Shown in pieces: positions 46,877 through 56,494 of a DNA stretch of 64,000 nucleotides; positions within the stretch are counted from its first letter, which is position 1; each line of letters starts with the position of its first letter. Below the pieces are notes generated by a model. The model made no database searches. It was given only the letters and a program-made list of their open reading frames with translations, and had not been told where the DNA came from. The stretch is from the NCBI GenBank assembly GCA_902806595.1, contig CADCXC010000009.1, positions 1,054,001 to 1,118,000 of the forward strand, written 5' to 3'. The stretch comes from Pyrenopolyporus hunteri. Taxonomy: Eukaryota; Ascomycota; Sordariomycetes; Xylariales; Hypoxylaceae. The position numbers were made by a program, and so were the translations under genes.

Positions 46877-47800
46877 ATGTCATCCGTCGCCGATGAGAGT
46901 CACGAGGCCGACGTGGCGGCATTACATATCAATCCGAACCCGCAACTCCAGTCCTACTATTACTCACTCGAGTCGCGACTGGGGTACAGGCTTCTTTTAG
47001 GCGGCACGAGACATTTCGGATACTGGGACCATGACACTTACTGGCCTTTCCCTCTGTCCAAGGGTCTACGCAACATGGAAGACAAGCTAGCCGAAATACT
47101 CGCACTGCCTCGAGGCTCGCAAGTGCTCGACGCCGGTTGTGGCGTTGGCCACGTAGCGCTCCGCATGGCGAAAACGCATGGATTACGCATCGACGCCATC
47201 GATATCGTGGACCACCATGTTGCCAAGGCCCGACGGAATGTCGAGCGCTCGGGTGTGCCGGAAAGCACAATTCGAGTGCGCAAGATGGATTACCACCATT
47301 TGGAGCCCTTTGCTGCGGACTCTTTCGACGGCGTTTACACCATGGAGACCTTCGTCCACGCGACTGACCCCAAGGCCGTCCTAGCCGGCTTCTACCGGGT
47401 TCTGCGCCCCGGCGGCCGTCTTGTTCAATTTGAGTACGACCACAACGCACCCGATAGCGCGCCCCAAGACATTGCGGCTTCAATGGCAAAGGTGAACAAG
47501 TATGCCGCCATGCCTACCAACGCCATATCGCATCCTGGTGTTTTCAAGCAGATGCTGGAGGATGCCGGCTTTGAAGATATAGTCGTCCGTGACTTCTCTA
47601 ACAATATTCGCCCCATGACTCGAATATTCTTCCTCCTCGCCGTTGTTCCGTATTTCTTCATTCGCTTGTTCAGGCTTGAGCGCTACTTTATCAATACGGT
47701 TGCCGGGGTGGGGTCGTACAGAGGACGTGAACACTGGCATTACGTAGCTATTTCAGCTACGAAGCCTGGTAATCTGGATGAACCTTCAAAATCTAAATGA
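46877..47800 (+). CDS. SAM-dependent methyltransferase, Erg6/SMT-like
   Basis: Single-exon gene of 307 aa. The class I fold is shown by motif I VLDAGCGVG (83-91), an acidic DAIDI strand end (about 105-109) and FDGVYTMETFVHA with RVLRPGGRLV. The upstream YYYSLESRLGYRLLLGGTRHFGYW is like the N-terminal part of sterol C-24 and tocopherol-type methyltransferases. LVQFEYDHN, in place of the typical sterol signature, and a hydrophobic FFLLAVVPYFFIRLF stretch near 255-270 separate it from true Erg6. A lipid or polyketide-derived small molecule is a plausible acceptor, but this is an inference. No PKS or terpene synthase is adjacent. Confidence 0.88.
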   Translation: MSSVADESHEADVAALHINPNPQLQSYYYSLESRLGYRLLLGGTRHFGYWDHDTYWPFPLSKGLRNMEDKLAEILALPRGSQVLDAGCGVGHVALRMAKTHGLRIDAIDIVDHHVAKARRNVERSGVPESTIRVRKMDYHHLEPFAADSFDGVYTMETFVHATDPKAVLAGFYRVLRPGGRLVQFEYDHNAPDSAPQDIAASMAKVNKYAAMPTNAISHPGVFKQMLEDAGFEDIVVRDFSNNIRPMTRIFFLLAVVPYFFIRLFRLERYFINTVAGVGSYRGREHWHYVAISATKPGNLDEPSKSK

Positions 47801-48390
47801 TGTTTTTATTTGCGTCGCTACTTTCGGGAGCCTGGTTTTCTTCCCGCGAAAAGTACGTCATCTATCGTTGGCCATGGGCCGTGAGAAGATGAATAATTCC
47901 CCGCGGATCGCTAGCTTTGCTGACTCTAGAATACCCAGCCAGGGGTAGGTCTAACCATGTAGCCGCGTATGTATGACCATAAGAGCTTGTAGTCAGTAAC
48001 TCCTATTCTACTTCCTCAAAATAAAACATAAATTGTCCTTAGTAAGACCTATCTCGTCACATTATCCTCTCTTGGATAAGTGAACTATAGGGACTCTACC
48101 CAATCAATGAAAACAACACAGCCTATCCTCGGGTTTGAATAAAAGACGGGTTGAAGGACAAATATTCCCACTCAAAGACTCTGTGTAGGCCGGTCAAACA
48201 AATTGTATTATATTTTCGTGAAACAGTATCTGCGCGTGGATGGTATTTTAGCCATATATTCCTTTCGCGTTCCAAGTATAGGCTCTAAGTCACGACGCAG
48301 CCGACAACTAACACAACTCCTCTGAAATTCCACAAGTCGCATACCTGTGGATATTGCTAAGAAATAAATACCGCGCTATCATACGCCGCC
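47801..48390. other. Intergenic
   Basis: About 590 bp holding the methyltransferase 3' end and the promoter of the next small gene. Nothing was recognised. Confidence 0.6.
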
Positions 48391-48702
48391 ATGTCCGAAT
48401 ACTACATCAACATCTCCAAGTTCGCCTATGGGTGGCTTTTCGTCGCCCACCTGGCAGCCCTCTCGCTACTTTACGAACCGGTGCTGGGTATATGCAAGGT
48501 TGTTGCGCTCGGCTACACCATTGTAGCCTGCTCTTCTCTGCTGATTTGCATACACCCTCTGCTGTTTGTTTCTGCTATCTGCTTCGCGGTTGCTCAGCAG
48601 TTTGGATGGGGTCTTGACTTTAATGACTCAGAACCACATACGCATGTCGAGGTGGCGACTGAGACTGAACTAAACACCGAGACTCCGGAAACTACTCCCT
48701 AG
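48391..48702 (+). CDS. Orphan small membrane protein
   Basis: ORF of 103 aa in a strong start context (CGCCGCCATGTC). Hydrophobic segments at about 12-26, 31-53 and 56-70 predict two or three helices. They are followed by a hydrophilic Thr/Glu-rich tail ending PETTP. No family was recognised. A second orphan membrane protein lies 1.4 kb downstream; both begin MS(E/D)Y but otherwise do not align convincingly. Confidence 0.6.
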   Translation: MSEYYINISKFAYGWLFVAHLAALSLLYEPVLGICKVVALGYTIVACSSLLICIHPLLFVSAICFAVAQQFGWGLDFNDSEPHTHVEVATETELNTETPETTP

Positions 48703-50103
48703 GTACTAGGTAGGAAGATATCCGCGCAATTAATGACTTTTGGCCTAACCTGCCTATTAGGCGTTGCATCTCTTGAGTGGCTTGTGTGGCGGCGACGAAG
48801 TTTCCGACGGAAATAGACGGTTTCACTCAAATATGCTTGCAACTAGAAAAAAGGATAAGTATAATTAACTTGCGCCCTATAGAATTATTTGATGTACGTA
48901 TCTAGTGCGAGTTTGCTGGCCATGAAGGGCTAAAAGGAATACCCTTTATTTTGAAGATAGTCCTAGGATCTAACTTAAATATCTGTTTTGGCGAGTTATT
49001 ATCTCATATTTTTAAGTCTGAGTTTCATAAAGAGTGTCCGAACTAATACATATCTACGCCTGCCAGACACGGAAAATTAAGGAAATGTCTGGTAAATAGT
49101 AATCAGTGAAAACTAATTGACATATTAATACGTATAGTCTGAATGCTGTGACTTTTCATATACCTAGGTAGGTATATGAAGTCTTCAAAATGTGATTTGT
49201 TATTGGGAAGGATATATTTGGGCACCTATCTCCGCAATTAAGTAGGCATGTAACTTGAAGAATGTCGTAACTGTTCTGTTGGTTTTCCCGAGATGCACTA
49301 AAGGATTGTCCCTGAACAATGGGCTATATAATTATAGTAGAATCTCTATGCTTATATAGTAAGCCATATAGTAACAAAGACTTAGTAGCGCTTAATGGTG
49401 TATCTTTTAGTGTCGGTCTTTGCGCCACCAGTATATATAAGGGGTAAGCGTACTACTGTATTTACCTAAGTTCCTATATCGTAGACTAAAACTTAATCTA
49501 ATCGTCGTCATATGCTATGACTTGTCGTTCTCCGCCGTCCTGTTGGGCCGTAGCCTTCAGTAGCGGGAATTTGATATGGAAGAGATAGGGGCTTTTAATA
49601 CCGTGTTGTATCTTCAATTCGGAAGGAGTTCTCCCCGCCTGTATTTATGCCGTGACGAACCAAAGTCTCCTGTTATATTCTACTGCCAATCTGAATCAGT
49701 TCACTGTAACATCCCTTTTTGCCGCTCAGGCTAAGTACCTGCCTATCTACCTACCTAGGTTAAAGGGTTACGGAATCGGATTCGATGAACTATTACTGGG
49801 TATATATACCTACTTGTAGACATCATCACTGCTCCTGGCTCTTGTTTTGAAAAAATGCTCATTGTTCACAAACACATATAACTATTAGGTAGCAAGAAGT
49901 TTGTTGCTTTACAAGGGGTAAAAAATAAGAAAATAAATACAATGGCTCGCCATTCCACTGAGTGAAGCAAAAGATTTGCAAAACACCAATAAACATACGC
50001 ACCTATATCACAGAATACTATCCGCCTATCGAATCCTCCAAGCTGTTATTAAATAAACTGAACACAGATAAATATATTAGCCAGTCATCTAAGTCTCAAC
50101 AAG
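48703..50103. other. AT-rich gene-poor stretch
   Basis: 1.4 kb, strongly AT-rich, with two TACCTAGGTA motifs near 49162 and 49750. No gene was seen. The composition is compatible with old repeat-induced mutation, but I could not identify a parent element. Confidence 0.55.
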
Positions 50104-51306
50104 ATGTCAGATTACATCACGCTCTTCACCTCAAAGAACCTTTTGGTTAATATTACACCGATCCTCCTAATAAGGGCCTCGAGTTTAGTCGTCCAGTACC
50201 GACGCAGCTGGGCCATAGACCTCGGCCTGTCCATCTTGGCTTGGTGGATCGTATTTATCATGATCCACTGGAGGACTCCTGCTCGGCTGTACCGTGGTCG
50301 ACCCCTCCTCAGATATATTGACTTTTTCTTCTGGCACCCCCTCTACGCGACTGCTGACGTTGCCTGCTTTCGAATCGCCGAGGCAAAATTCTTTAGCAAC
50401 TCTGCCCTCGAGGTGGCTAAATCTATCGCCATTCTGCTCTTCTTTGGATGGTGGTATAGCCTCCTCACTGAGGACCCCAGGGCTCGTGCCAATCGCTTCC
50501 GTGCCGAGTTACTGGAGGAGCGGTTGTCAGGCTGGAGGGAATCTACTGAAGAAGAGGACGGAAGTGGTCCTCAATCCTCATATCCGCCTAATACTCCATC
50601 AAAAGGCGGAAGCGCGCCCCAGCAACAACCTAAGCAATCAACCCAGCAGGAGCTCCCGCAACCAGCCCAACAGGTACTCCAACAAGGGCCCCAGCAAGCA
50701 CAGCAGCAGGTTCCTCAGCAGCCAGTGCAACAGGTGCTCCAGCAAGTCCCTCAGCAAGTCCCTCAGCAGGTCCCTCAGCAGATCCCTCAGCAGGTTCCTC
50801 AGCAGGTTCCTCAGCAGATCCCTCAGCAGGTTCCTCAGCAGCCAGCGCAACAGATGTTCCAGCAGGCCCCTCAGCAAATCCTTCAGCAGATTCCTCAGCA
50901 GATTCCTCAGCAGATTCCTCAACAGACGGTCCCACAGATGCAACAAGCACCACAACAAGCACCACAGCAAGCACTACAGCAAGCACCACAGCAGGTTCCC
51001 CAGCAAATTTTCCAGCAGGTACCTCAGCAGGCGTTTCAGCAGGCGACCCCGCCGTTGACTGAACAGCCGGCGCAACCGCCGGTAAATCAGGCAGGCCAAC
51101 CGATAACTTATATTCCGATGGGAGGGCTCATTCAGGGGCAAGGAGCTCAAATGCTAGGCCAACCGCTAGCCCAAGCAACTGCCCAAGTTCCTCCTCAACA
51201 AGGAACAGTGAGACAGATCCACCCGAATACTCACCTGATTAAACCCCCGGGATCTCTGGACGGATACCTGAGCAGAGACCCCTCGACAATCACCCCTCCG
51301 TCGTGA
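50104..51306 (+). CDS. Orphan two-helix membrane protein with PQQ[V/I] repeat tail
   Basis: Single ORF of 400 aa. The N-terminal 125 residues contain helices at about 37-56 and 102-121, with WHPLYATADVACFR between them. A charged segment follows, ERLSGWRESTEEEDG. From about residue 172 to 318 the protein is almost only Gln and Pro with small hydrophobics. It is built on a four-residue unit P-Q-Q-V/I/A, most regular at 50745-50930. It ends with a Pro/Gln-poor tail, SLDGYLSRDPSTITPPS. The repeat resembles seed-storage or prion-like Q/P tracts in composition only. No family is known to me. The frame is preserved throughout the repeat, which argues for coding. Confidence 0.68.
   Translation: MSDYITLFTSKNLLVNITPILLIRASSLVVQYRRSWAIDLGLSILAWWIVFIMIHWRTPARLYRGRPLLRYIDFFFWHPLYATADVACFRIAEAKFFSNSALEVAKSIAILLFFGWWYSLLTEDPRARANRFRAELLEERLSGWRESTEEEDGSGPQSSYPPNTPSKGGSAPQQQPKQSTQQELPQPAQQVLQQGPQQAQQQVPQQPVQQVLQQVPQQVPQQVPQQIPQQVPQQVPQQIPQQVPQQPAQQMFQQAPQQILQQIPQQIPQQIPQQTVPQMQQAPQQAPQQALQQAPQQVPQQIFQQVPQQAFQQATPPLTEQPAQPPVNQAGQPITYIPMGGLIQGQGAQMLGQPLAQATAQVPPQQGTVRQIHPNTHLIKPPGSLDGYLSRDPSTITPPS
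50632..51060. repeat. 12-bp coding minisatellite (cctcagcaggtt-type)
   Basis: Degenerate tandem 12-mers CCTCAGCAR(G/A)T(Y), most perfect between 50745 and 50930, encoding Pro-Gln-Gln-Val/Ile. Being a multiple of three, copy-number change would lengthen or shorten the protein without breaking the frame. Confidence 0.85.
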
Positions 51307-52183
51307 TAAGCGAGTACCGTATAGTGGCGGGAGGTACGCAACCTAAGTAATCAGGCAATGGAAATTTCTAGATTAGAATCGGCCCCAATTAGTGCCTATA
51401 GTAAGGTTTTATCTCGTCGGATGCGTTTCTAATGAAGGCGCGAATGATTACGTGGTTCCGTCCGGCTACGCGATAATAGGAAGGTAGATAACTATTATAA
51501 TATAAGTAAAAATCTACTCCTAAGAACTTGATAATTAATATTTAGGTGCTAGTAAATAAGGACGTCATTGCCGCGAATGTTCCAAGCTCATACTCCCCTT
51601 AGGAAGAGGTAACCCTCTGATTATACGAGGTTATGCGTTTGATTATAGTCCGGCATGGTCTTATAGATATAATAACTATGACTATTATCATGATTTGGCG
51701 CCCGCTATTGGATAGAATGACCTCGCCAAGGTTTACCTATACTCCTATAACTCGAGCCGTTATCTTATATCTTGCCAAGTCGGAGAAGCCCTACTACGTT
51801 ACAGCGGCGCAACATCGTTCCCCTTATGCCCACCTATCACTGCCGCGGCTTAATATATATCTTTACCTCCATAGGTCAAGGCTTGCAGTCGTCCCTCTTG
51901 AGTAGCAAACCCTTATCTACCGGTAGGGAGACGGTAGTGTCCGTTGAATTCCTAGTCTCACGCAATGTCTGGGATACTATTGTTAATGATATCTTCTTCG
52001 TTCGCTTTATATATTAGAATGTGACCAGTGATTCTTTTTTTTTTTTCAAGTAGTACTACTGGTAGCCATAGAGATAGAAGCATCTTTTGTGTACCGCTAT
52101 TAACGTGCGACGGATATTGAATCCAGCATTGTTTCTATTCTACTATGTTGAATGCCCCATAGCTTTCTTAGTAGGTCTATAGG
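51307..52183. other. Intergenic, AT-rich
   Basis: Two short plus-strand frames (51633-52017) have no recognisable content. It holds the promoter of the amine oxidase. A ten-base or longer T run is near 52036. Confidence 0.55.
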
Positions 52184-54559
52184 ATGTTGTCACATATTTT
52201 ACGAGTGATCTCATTGCTCCTCGCACTCACGGATGCTGCAAAACCGAGAGAGCACCAGAGGCAAACACCATTACCCCAGTTCGCCCCAAACAGTGGATCT
52301 AGCAAAACGACTACACGCTCGACATGCTCATTAAGAGAGCAGGCGGAACAGGTGGTAGCTCCAAAAGCGAATATCTGGGCGCAAATATCACCCGAGGATA
52401 ACCTCGCCGTCTGGAACCTGCTTCACGACCCCGCGTCTCAGTTGAACCTGACCGACCCGGACACGGCTAAGGTAAACGATAACTACGTATGGTATATCGA
52501 TACGGTACATGTCAATAAGTCTGACGCGCTCCCGTACATAGACAGAGCAGAGCGGAAGCCTAGTTCCTGGGCTCGGGCTATCATCTTCGAGGGTGGTAAA
52601 CCCGAACCAGTGTCCCAGGAGTATATGATAGGCCCTCTGCCTGTTTCTAGCGAGACTACTATTCAGAAGTTGGACTATGTATATAATGGCGGGACAGGGG
52701 GCTCCGTACCTTTCAATGGGCGATTTTTCGATCAAAAGCGTGTTGAGGCGTCCGCACCTCTCTTGGTTTCTATAACGTCCAATATCACTGATATCACCTC
52801 GGCCCTATTAGGGGGCGTCTTCCACGGCTATAAGGATCCTAGGTCGACTCTGGTTGCGACTACTACTACCCCGACGTCCTTCGATGGAAACCAGGCATTC
52901 CAGGTGATTATGTTCAGGCTTCCTGGTTCCGCTACTTATCTAAGACCGCTGGACTTCTTCATCATACTTGATGTTACCGGCACGGACGCCTCACTGTATA
53001 AGCTGAAGGGTCTGGTGACCAATACGCGATTCTTTCCCACTGTCGCGGAACTCCGCGCCGCATTCGAAGCGGACGAGTTGGCCGAGGAATTTTATCAGCC
53101 GGAGGACGACGACTGGGCACTGTTGAAATATAATCCGGAAATGGGTACCCGCGAGCTGGAAGAGAAGTTCGCACCGCAAAGCCTTGAAGTAGGTGGCAAA
53201 CGGTACAAGGTGGATTCGGAGCAGAAATACGTTGAATACCTGGGCTGGTCTTTCTACGTCGCTCACACGCGGGCCCTCGGTATTATGCTATATGACATAC
53301 GCTTTAAAGGGGAACGGGTCCTGTATGAGCTGTCGATGCAGGAAGCCGCAGCGCAGTACGGTGGGTTTCAGCCGAAATCCGCATCGACGCTATACCACGA
53401 CACTCACTTCCAGTTGGGGGCCGATTTGTTCCCACTTGTTGAAGGTTTCGACTGTCCCTTCGGCTCTACGTTCTGGAACGTAACTGTCCACAACGGGAAT
53501 AAGACCACGGTTAACCCTAATTCGATCTGCATCTTCGAGTCTGACGCCGGCTTCCCCTTATCTCGGCATCGAGACGGGGATGTCCCCAACGACTACGGCT
53601 TTTCCAATCTCGGCGTCGTCAAGGCGTCGCTACTAACGCTGCGCTCCGTTGCCACGGTGGGGAACTACGACTACCTCTTCGACTACGGGTTCCACGTGGA
53701 CGGGAGCCTAGAAATCACCGTCCGAGCTTCGGGATATCTTCAATCCTCGTTCTTCTTCCGGGACCAGGGGGCATGGGGCCCTCGAATTCAGGAGGCCACG
53801 CAAGGGTCTCTGCACGACCACGTCTTGACGTGGAAAGCGGACTTCGACATCCTCGGCACGGAGAACGACCTGCAGGTGACGGAGCTCAAGGTGGTCAACA
53901 CGACGCAGCCGTGGTGGCCGGAACTGGGGCTGTTCGAGCAGATCGCGCTGGAGACGCGCAACGTGGAGACGGAGCAAGCGCTGAGCTGGGCGGACAACGG
54001 GCAGGTCATGTACACGGTGAACCACGCGCGGGCGACGAACAGATGGGGCGCGCCGCGGGGGTACCGGATCGTGCCGGGCAAGTCGAACATCCGGCTGAGC
54101 ACGCTCGGGTCGCCGTTCTCGCGGCGCAACACGGCGCTGTCCAAGGCGCACCTGTTCGTGACGCGGCAGCACGACACGGAGCCGTGGGGCAACAGCGTGC
54201 AGAACCTCAACATGCCGTGGCGGCCGCAGCAGGACTTCGCCCGGTTCCTCGACGGCGAGAGCGTGCGGGGCGAGGACCTGGTTGTGTGGCTGAACTTGGG
54301 CATGCACCACTTCACGCGCAGCGAGGACGTGCCCGTCACGCTGTACTCGGAGGCCGTGAGCAGCGTCATGTTCGCGCCGCAGAACTTCTTCGACCAGTCG
54401 CAGGATGGCGATCTCAGGAATAGGAGGTGGTATTATGTGCCGGAGGCGGCGGGGGAGAGTAATGCGACGACGCTGGTTAGTGAGGCGTATGGGATTGAAC
54501 TGCCGCGATGTAGCGTTGAGTTCCAGGAGCCTACTATTGCGCCCATCGGGCAGTTATAA
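52184..54559 (+). CDS. Secreted copper amine oxidase
   Basis: Single-exon gene of 791 aa. It oxidises primary amines to aldehydes with release of ammonia and H2O2, using a self-made topaquinone cofactor. A signal peptide covers about residues 1-18. The catalytic domain holds the cofactor tyrosine in GNYDY (Y495). The likely catalytic base is D406, in YHDTHFQLG. Copper ligands are SLHDHV (HxH, about 50 residues after the cofactor) and the later GMHHFTRSED. The conserved GFDCPFGSTFW lies upstream of the cofactor. Length, secretion and the FDCP motif fit the larger fungal/animal-type enzymes rather than the small peroxisomal form. The last third is markedly GC-rich. Confidence 0.93.
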   Translation: MLSHILRVISLLLALTDAAKPREHQRQTPLPQFAPNSGSSKTTTRSTCSLREQAEQVVAPKANIWAQISPEDNLAVWNLLHDPASQLNLTDPDTAKVNDNYVWYIDTVHVNKSDALPYIDRAERKPSSWARAIIFEGGKPEPVSQEYMIGPLPVSSETTIQKLDYVYNGGTGGSVPFNGRFFDQKRVEASAPLLVSITSNITDITSALLGGVFHGYKDPRSTLVATTTTPTSFDGNQAFQVIMFRLPGSATYLRPLDFFIILDVTGTDASLYKLKGLVTNTRFFPTVAELRAAFEADELAEEFYQPEDDDWALLKYNPEMGTRELEEKFAPQSLEVGGKRYKVDSEQKYVEYLGWSFYVAHTRALGIMLYDIRFKGERVLYELSMQEAAAQYGGFQPKSASTLYHDTHFQLGADLFPLVEGFDCPFGSTFWNVTVHNGNKTTVNPNSICIFESDAGFPLSRHRDGDVPNDYGFSNLGVVKASLLTLRSVATVGNYDYLFDYGFHVDGSLEITVRASGYLQSSFFFRDQGAWGPRIQEATQGSLHDHVLTWKADFDILGTENDLQVTELKVVNTTQPWWPELGLFEQIALETRNVETEQALSWADNGQVMYTVNHARATNRWGAPRGYRIVPGKSNIRLSTLGSPFSRRNTALSKAHLFVTRQHDTEPWGNSVQNLNMPWRPQQDFARFLDGESVRGEDLVVWLNLGMHHFTRSEDVPVTLYSEAVSSVMFAPQNFFDQSQDGDLRNRRWYYVPEAAGESNATTLVSEAYGIELPRCSVEFQEPTIAPIGQL

Positions 54560-54879
54560 CCTACCAGGCACTCGTCAGTTGTGGATAGCAGTTCGTTCAC
54601 CCCTGAACTTTCTCTACTTCCTTGCTTGATGAGAGGTATTAGATGGTTAACCATCTAAGGCCGAGACTACTCACTTGGATATGATAACTTCCCCCTATGC
54701 TAAAATTTAACGATAGTAACCCGTTGATTCCACCCCTTTGACCCCCCTCCCTCCCCCTCCCCCCTTTCAACATGGTCCCTCCAGAACTAATAAGATCTAA
54801 TGATTTGACGTGTGCCAGTAGCTATACCAAATGTACTGTGGCCAAAGGAGGCAGCGTAGAGTAGAGATTGGTAATTTCT
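54560..54879. other. Short convergent intergenic region
   Basis: About 320 bp between the ends of the amine oxidase and the membrane-protein gene. It contains a C-rich run near 54741-54768. Nothing else was seen. Confidence 0.6.
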
Positions 54880-56013
54880 CTAGGATTCCTTCTCTTTCAG
54901 ACGTTCTTCGCCTTCACCTAGTCTAGCCGTCATGAGTGCCTGTATAATGGCCGCGCAGAGCAATGCGAAAGAACTCCACACAGAGGTTTTATACAAGTAT
55001 ATGAGTGGTGATGCGAGCGTGCATATAACGCCGAGAGCCGTGAGAACGTAGCTTAGTTTCAAAGCGAAGCCATCCCCCGCTAGCTTTTGGTAGGCGGTAT
55101 AGGAGCTCATGAAGATATTAAGAAGCTGCATGGACGCGTTTTGAACCTGCACGAAGAAATCTGGGTCCTCGGTTGAACCACGTTTGCCGTCCGATTTGCT
55201 CCAGGCTATGCCAAAGGGTATGATGGAAAAAAGGGTCCATATCACACTGATGGAGATGAGAATAGAATTCTTAGACTGGACACGTGGGCCCCGTTTGCTT
55301 TCCTCGGGTACGGGGTATGCATATTCATACTTATCGAGCGCGTTTATCTTGTCGACGATAGCATTGCAAATATGACCGTACCCGGCGAGTCGCAGTTCCT
55401 CTTCGGCTAATGAGAAGCTGTCCCCTATCTTGACTCGACAGGCCTTGAGTTCCAAGGCCCGCTTCCTTGAGGTTTCCTGATTCTTCGGCGTTTGGTGAGT
55501 GCGAAGCGTCTTTAAGAACGCTATATTCTCAGCCGCCCGGCTCCATATCCCCAGATACGACTTCTTTTCCAATGTTCCAAGAAGTTCCGTGACGGTAGGC
55601 AACTTCGACCGCGGGTGCGCTTTTATCGCGTATTCCAATTCCTGACGGTCGTCCTTGGAAAATGTGGGCGGCTTAGATTGATTCCGACGGCCTATCCGCG
55701 CCCACCACTGCAAGTAATCTTTAACGATGTCTAAGTACTGTAAGTTTGCATCACGGACCGCCTTGGCCATCAGGTCAAGGGACAAATGGCAGCCGTTAGA
55801 CAAGGGCGTGTTGCTCTGGAAGCCATTCTGGGAGGTACTCGATCTGGTATCAGGAGGAATATTCGGGAAGCTGTTTTGCGAGAAACTCTGTGAGCTCTCC
55901 GCCGAGTCTACAATACCATTAGTTACGCGTCCATTAGTTCACAGCCAAGAGGACTCGAACGTACTAGGCCACCCCCGAGGAACGTAGGAATACGTTCTCC
56001 GACGCCAACTCAT
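54880..56013 (-). CDS. Uncharacterised three-helix membrane protein
   Basis: Two exons, 56013-55965 and 55907-54880, with a 57-nt intron (GTACGT donor, GTAACTAAT branch site, TTGTAG acceptor); 358 aa. It starts MSWRRRTYSYVPRGWP, then a Ser/Asn/Gln-rich linker, then a helical region with many charged residues to about 225. Membrane helices are predicted at about 232-252, 300-322 and 326-343, with a short cytosolic tail. The arrangement, with a cytosolic part followed by a C-terminal membrane bundle, recalls fungal SLATT-type effectors, but I see no diagnostic motif. It lies about 480 bp downstream of the HET-domain gene on the same strand, so a joint role is possible. Confidence 0.75.
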
Positions 56014-56494
56014 ATTGACTGGGAGGTATGTTCGTCCTTCTCGGATTAAACCCTAAACGTCTTGGTGCTGAGCGTGTTTACCCTTCCCAGTGTTTATCCT
56101 TCCTAGGCTGCGAAGCGCGAATCTCAGAAGCGAGTTTGTGGCGCGTCTTATCGTCGCGTTACGCGGCAACCCGCAGCCTCACACGTCTATTGGGCTCTCC
56201 CTCGACGTAAAATACGTTACAGTGCATACCGTAATGAATTATGATTCGCTCCGTTAACGAGGCCCGAATCCTTCGATTTGCGCATCAAATTTCCCCGGTG
56301 ATTTACTAGCTCTGCACACCAGGTATCCTGCCCTGAGGCCACATGAACTCATCCAATGTATTAGGTACTCTTCATCTCGGTTTGTCCAAAAGCTCCCATC
56401 AAAGGTAGGTAGTTATGTGATGCCTATCTCATAGTCCTGTGAAGCTACATGAATATGCCTTCTGTTTACTATATTAAAACAGGATCTATCTAGC
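56014..56494. other. Spacer between membrane protein and HET gene
   Basis: 480 bp with the membrane-protein promoter and the HET-gene 3' end. No ORF worth reporting. Confidence 0.6.

Noticed and set aside
48703..50103. RIP-degraded transposon
   Set aside because: The AT-rich composition is suggestive, but no transposase, LTR or inverted repeats could be recognised, so no element is claimed.
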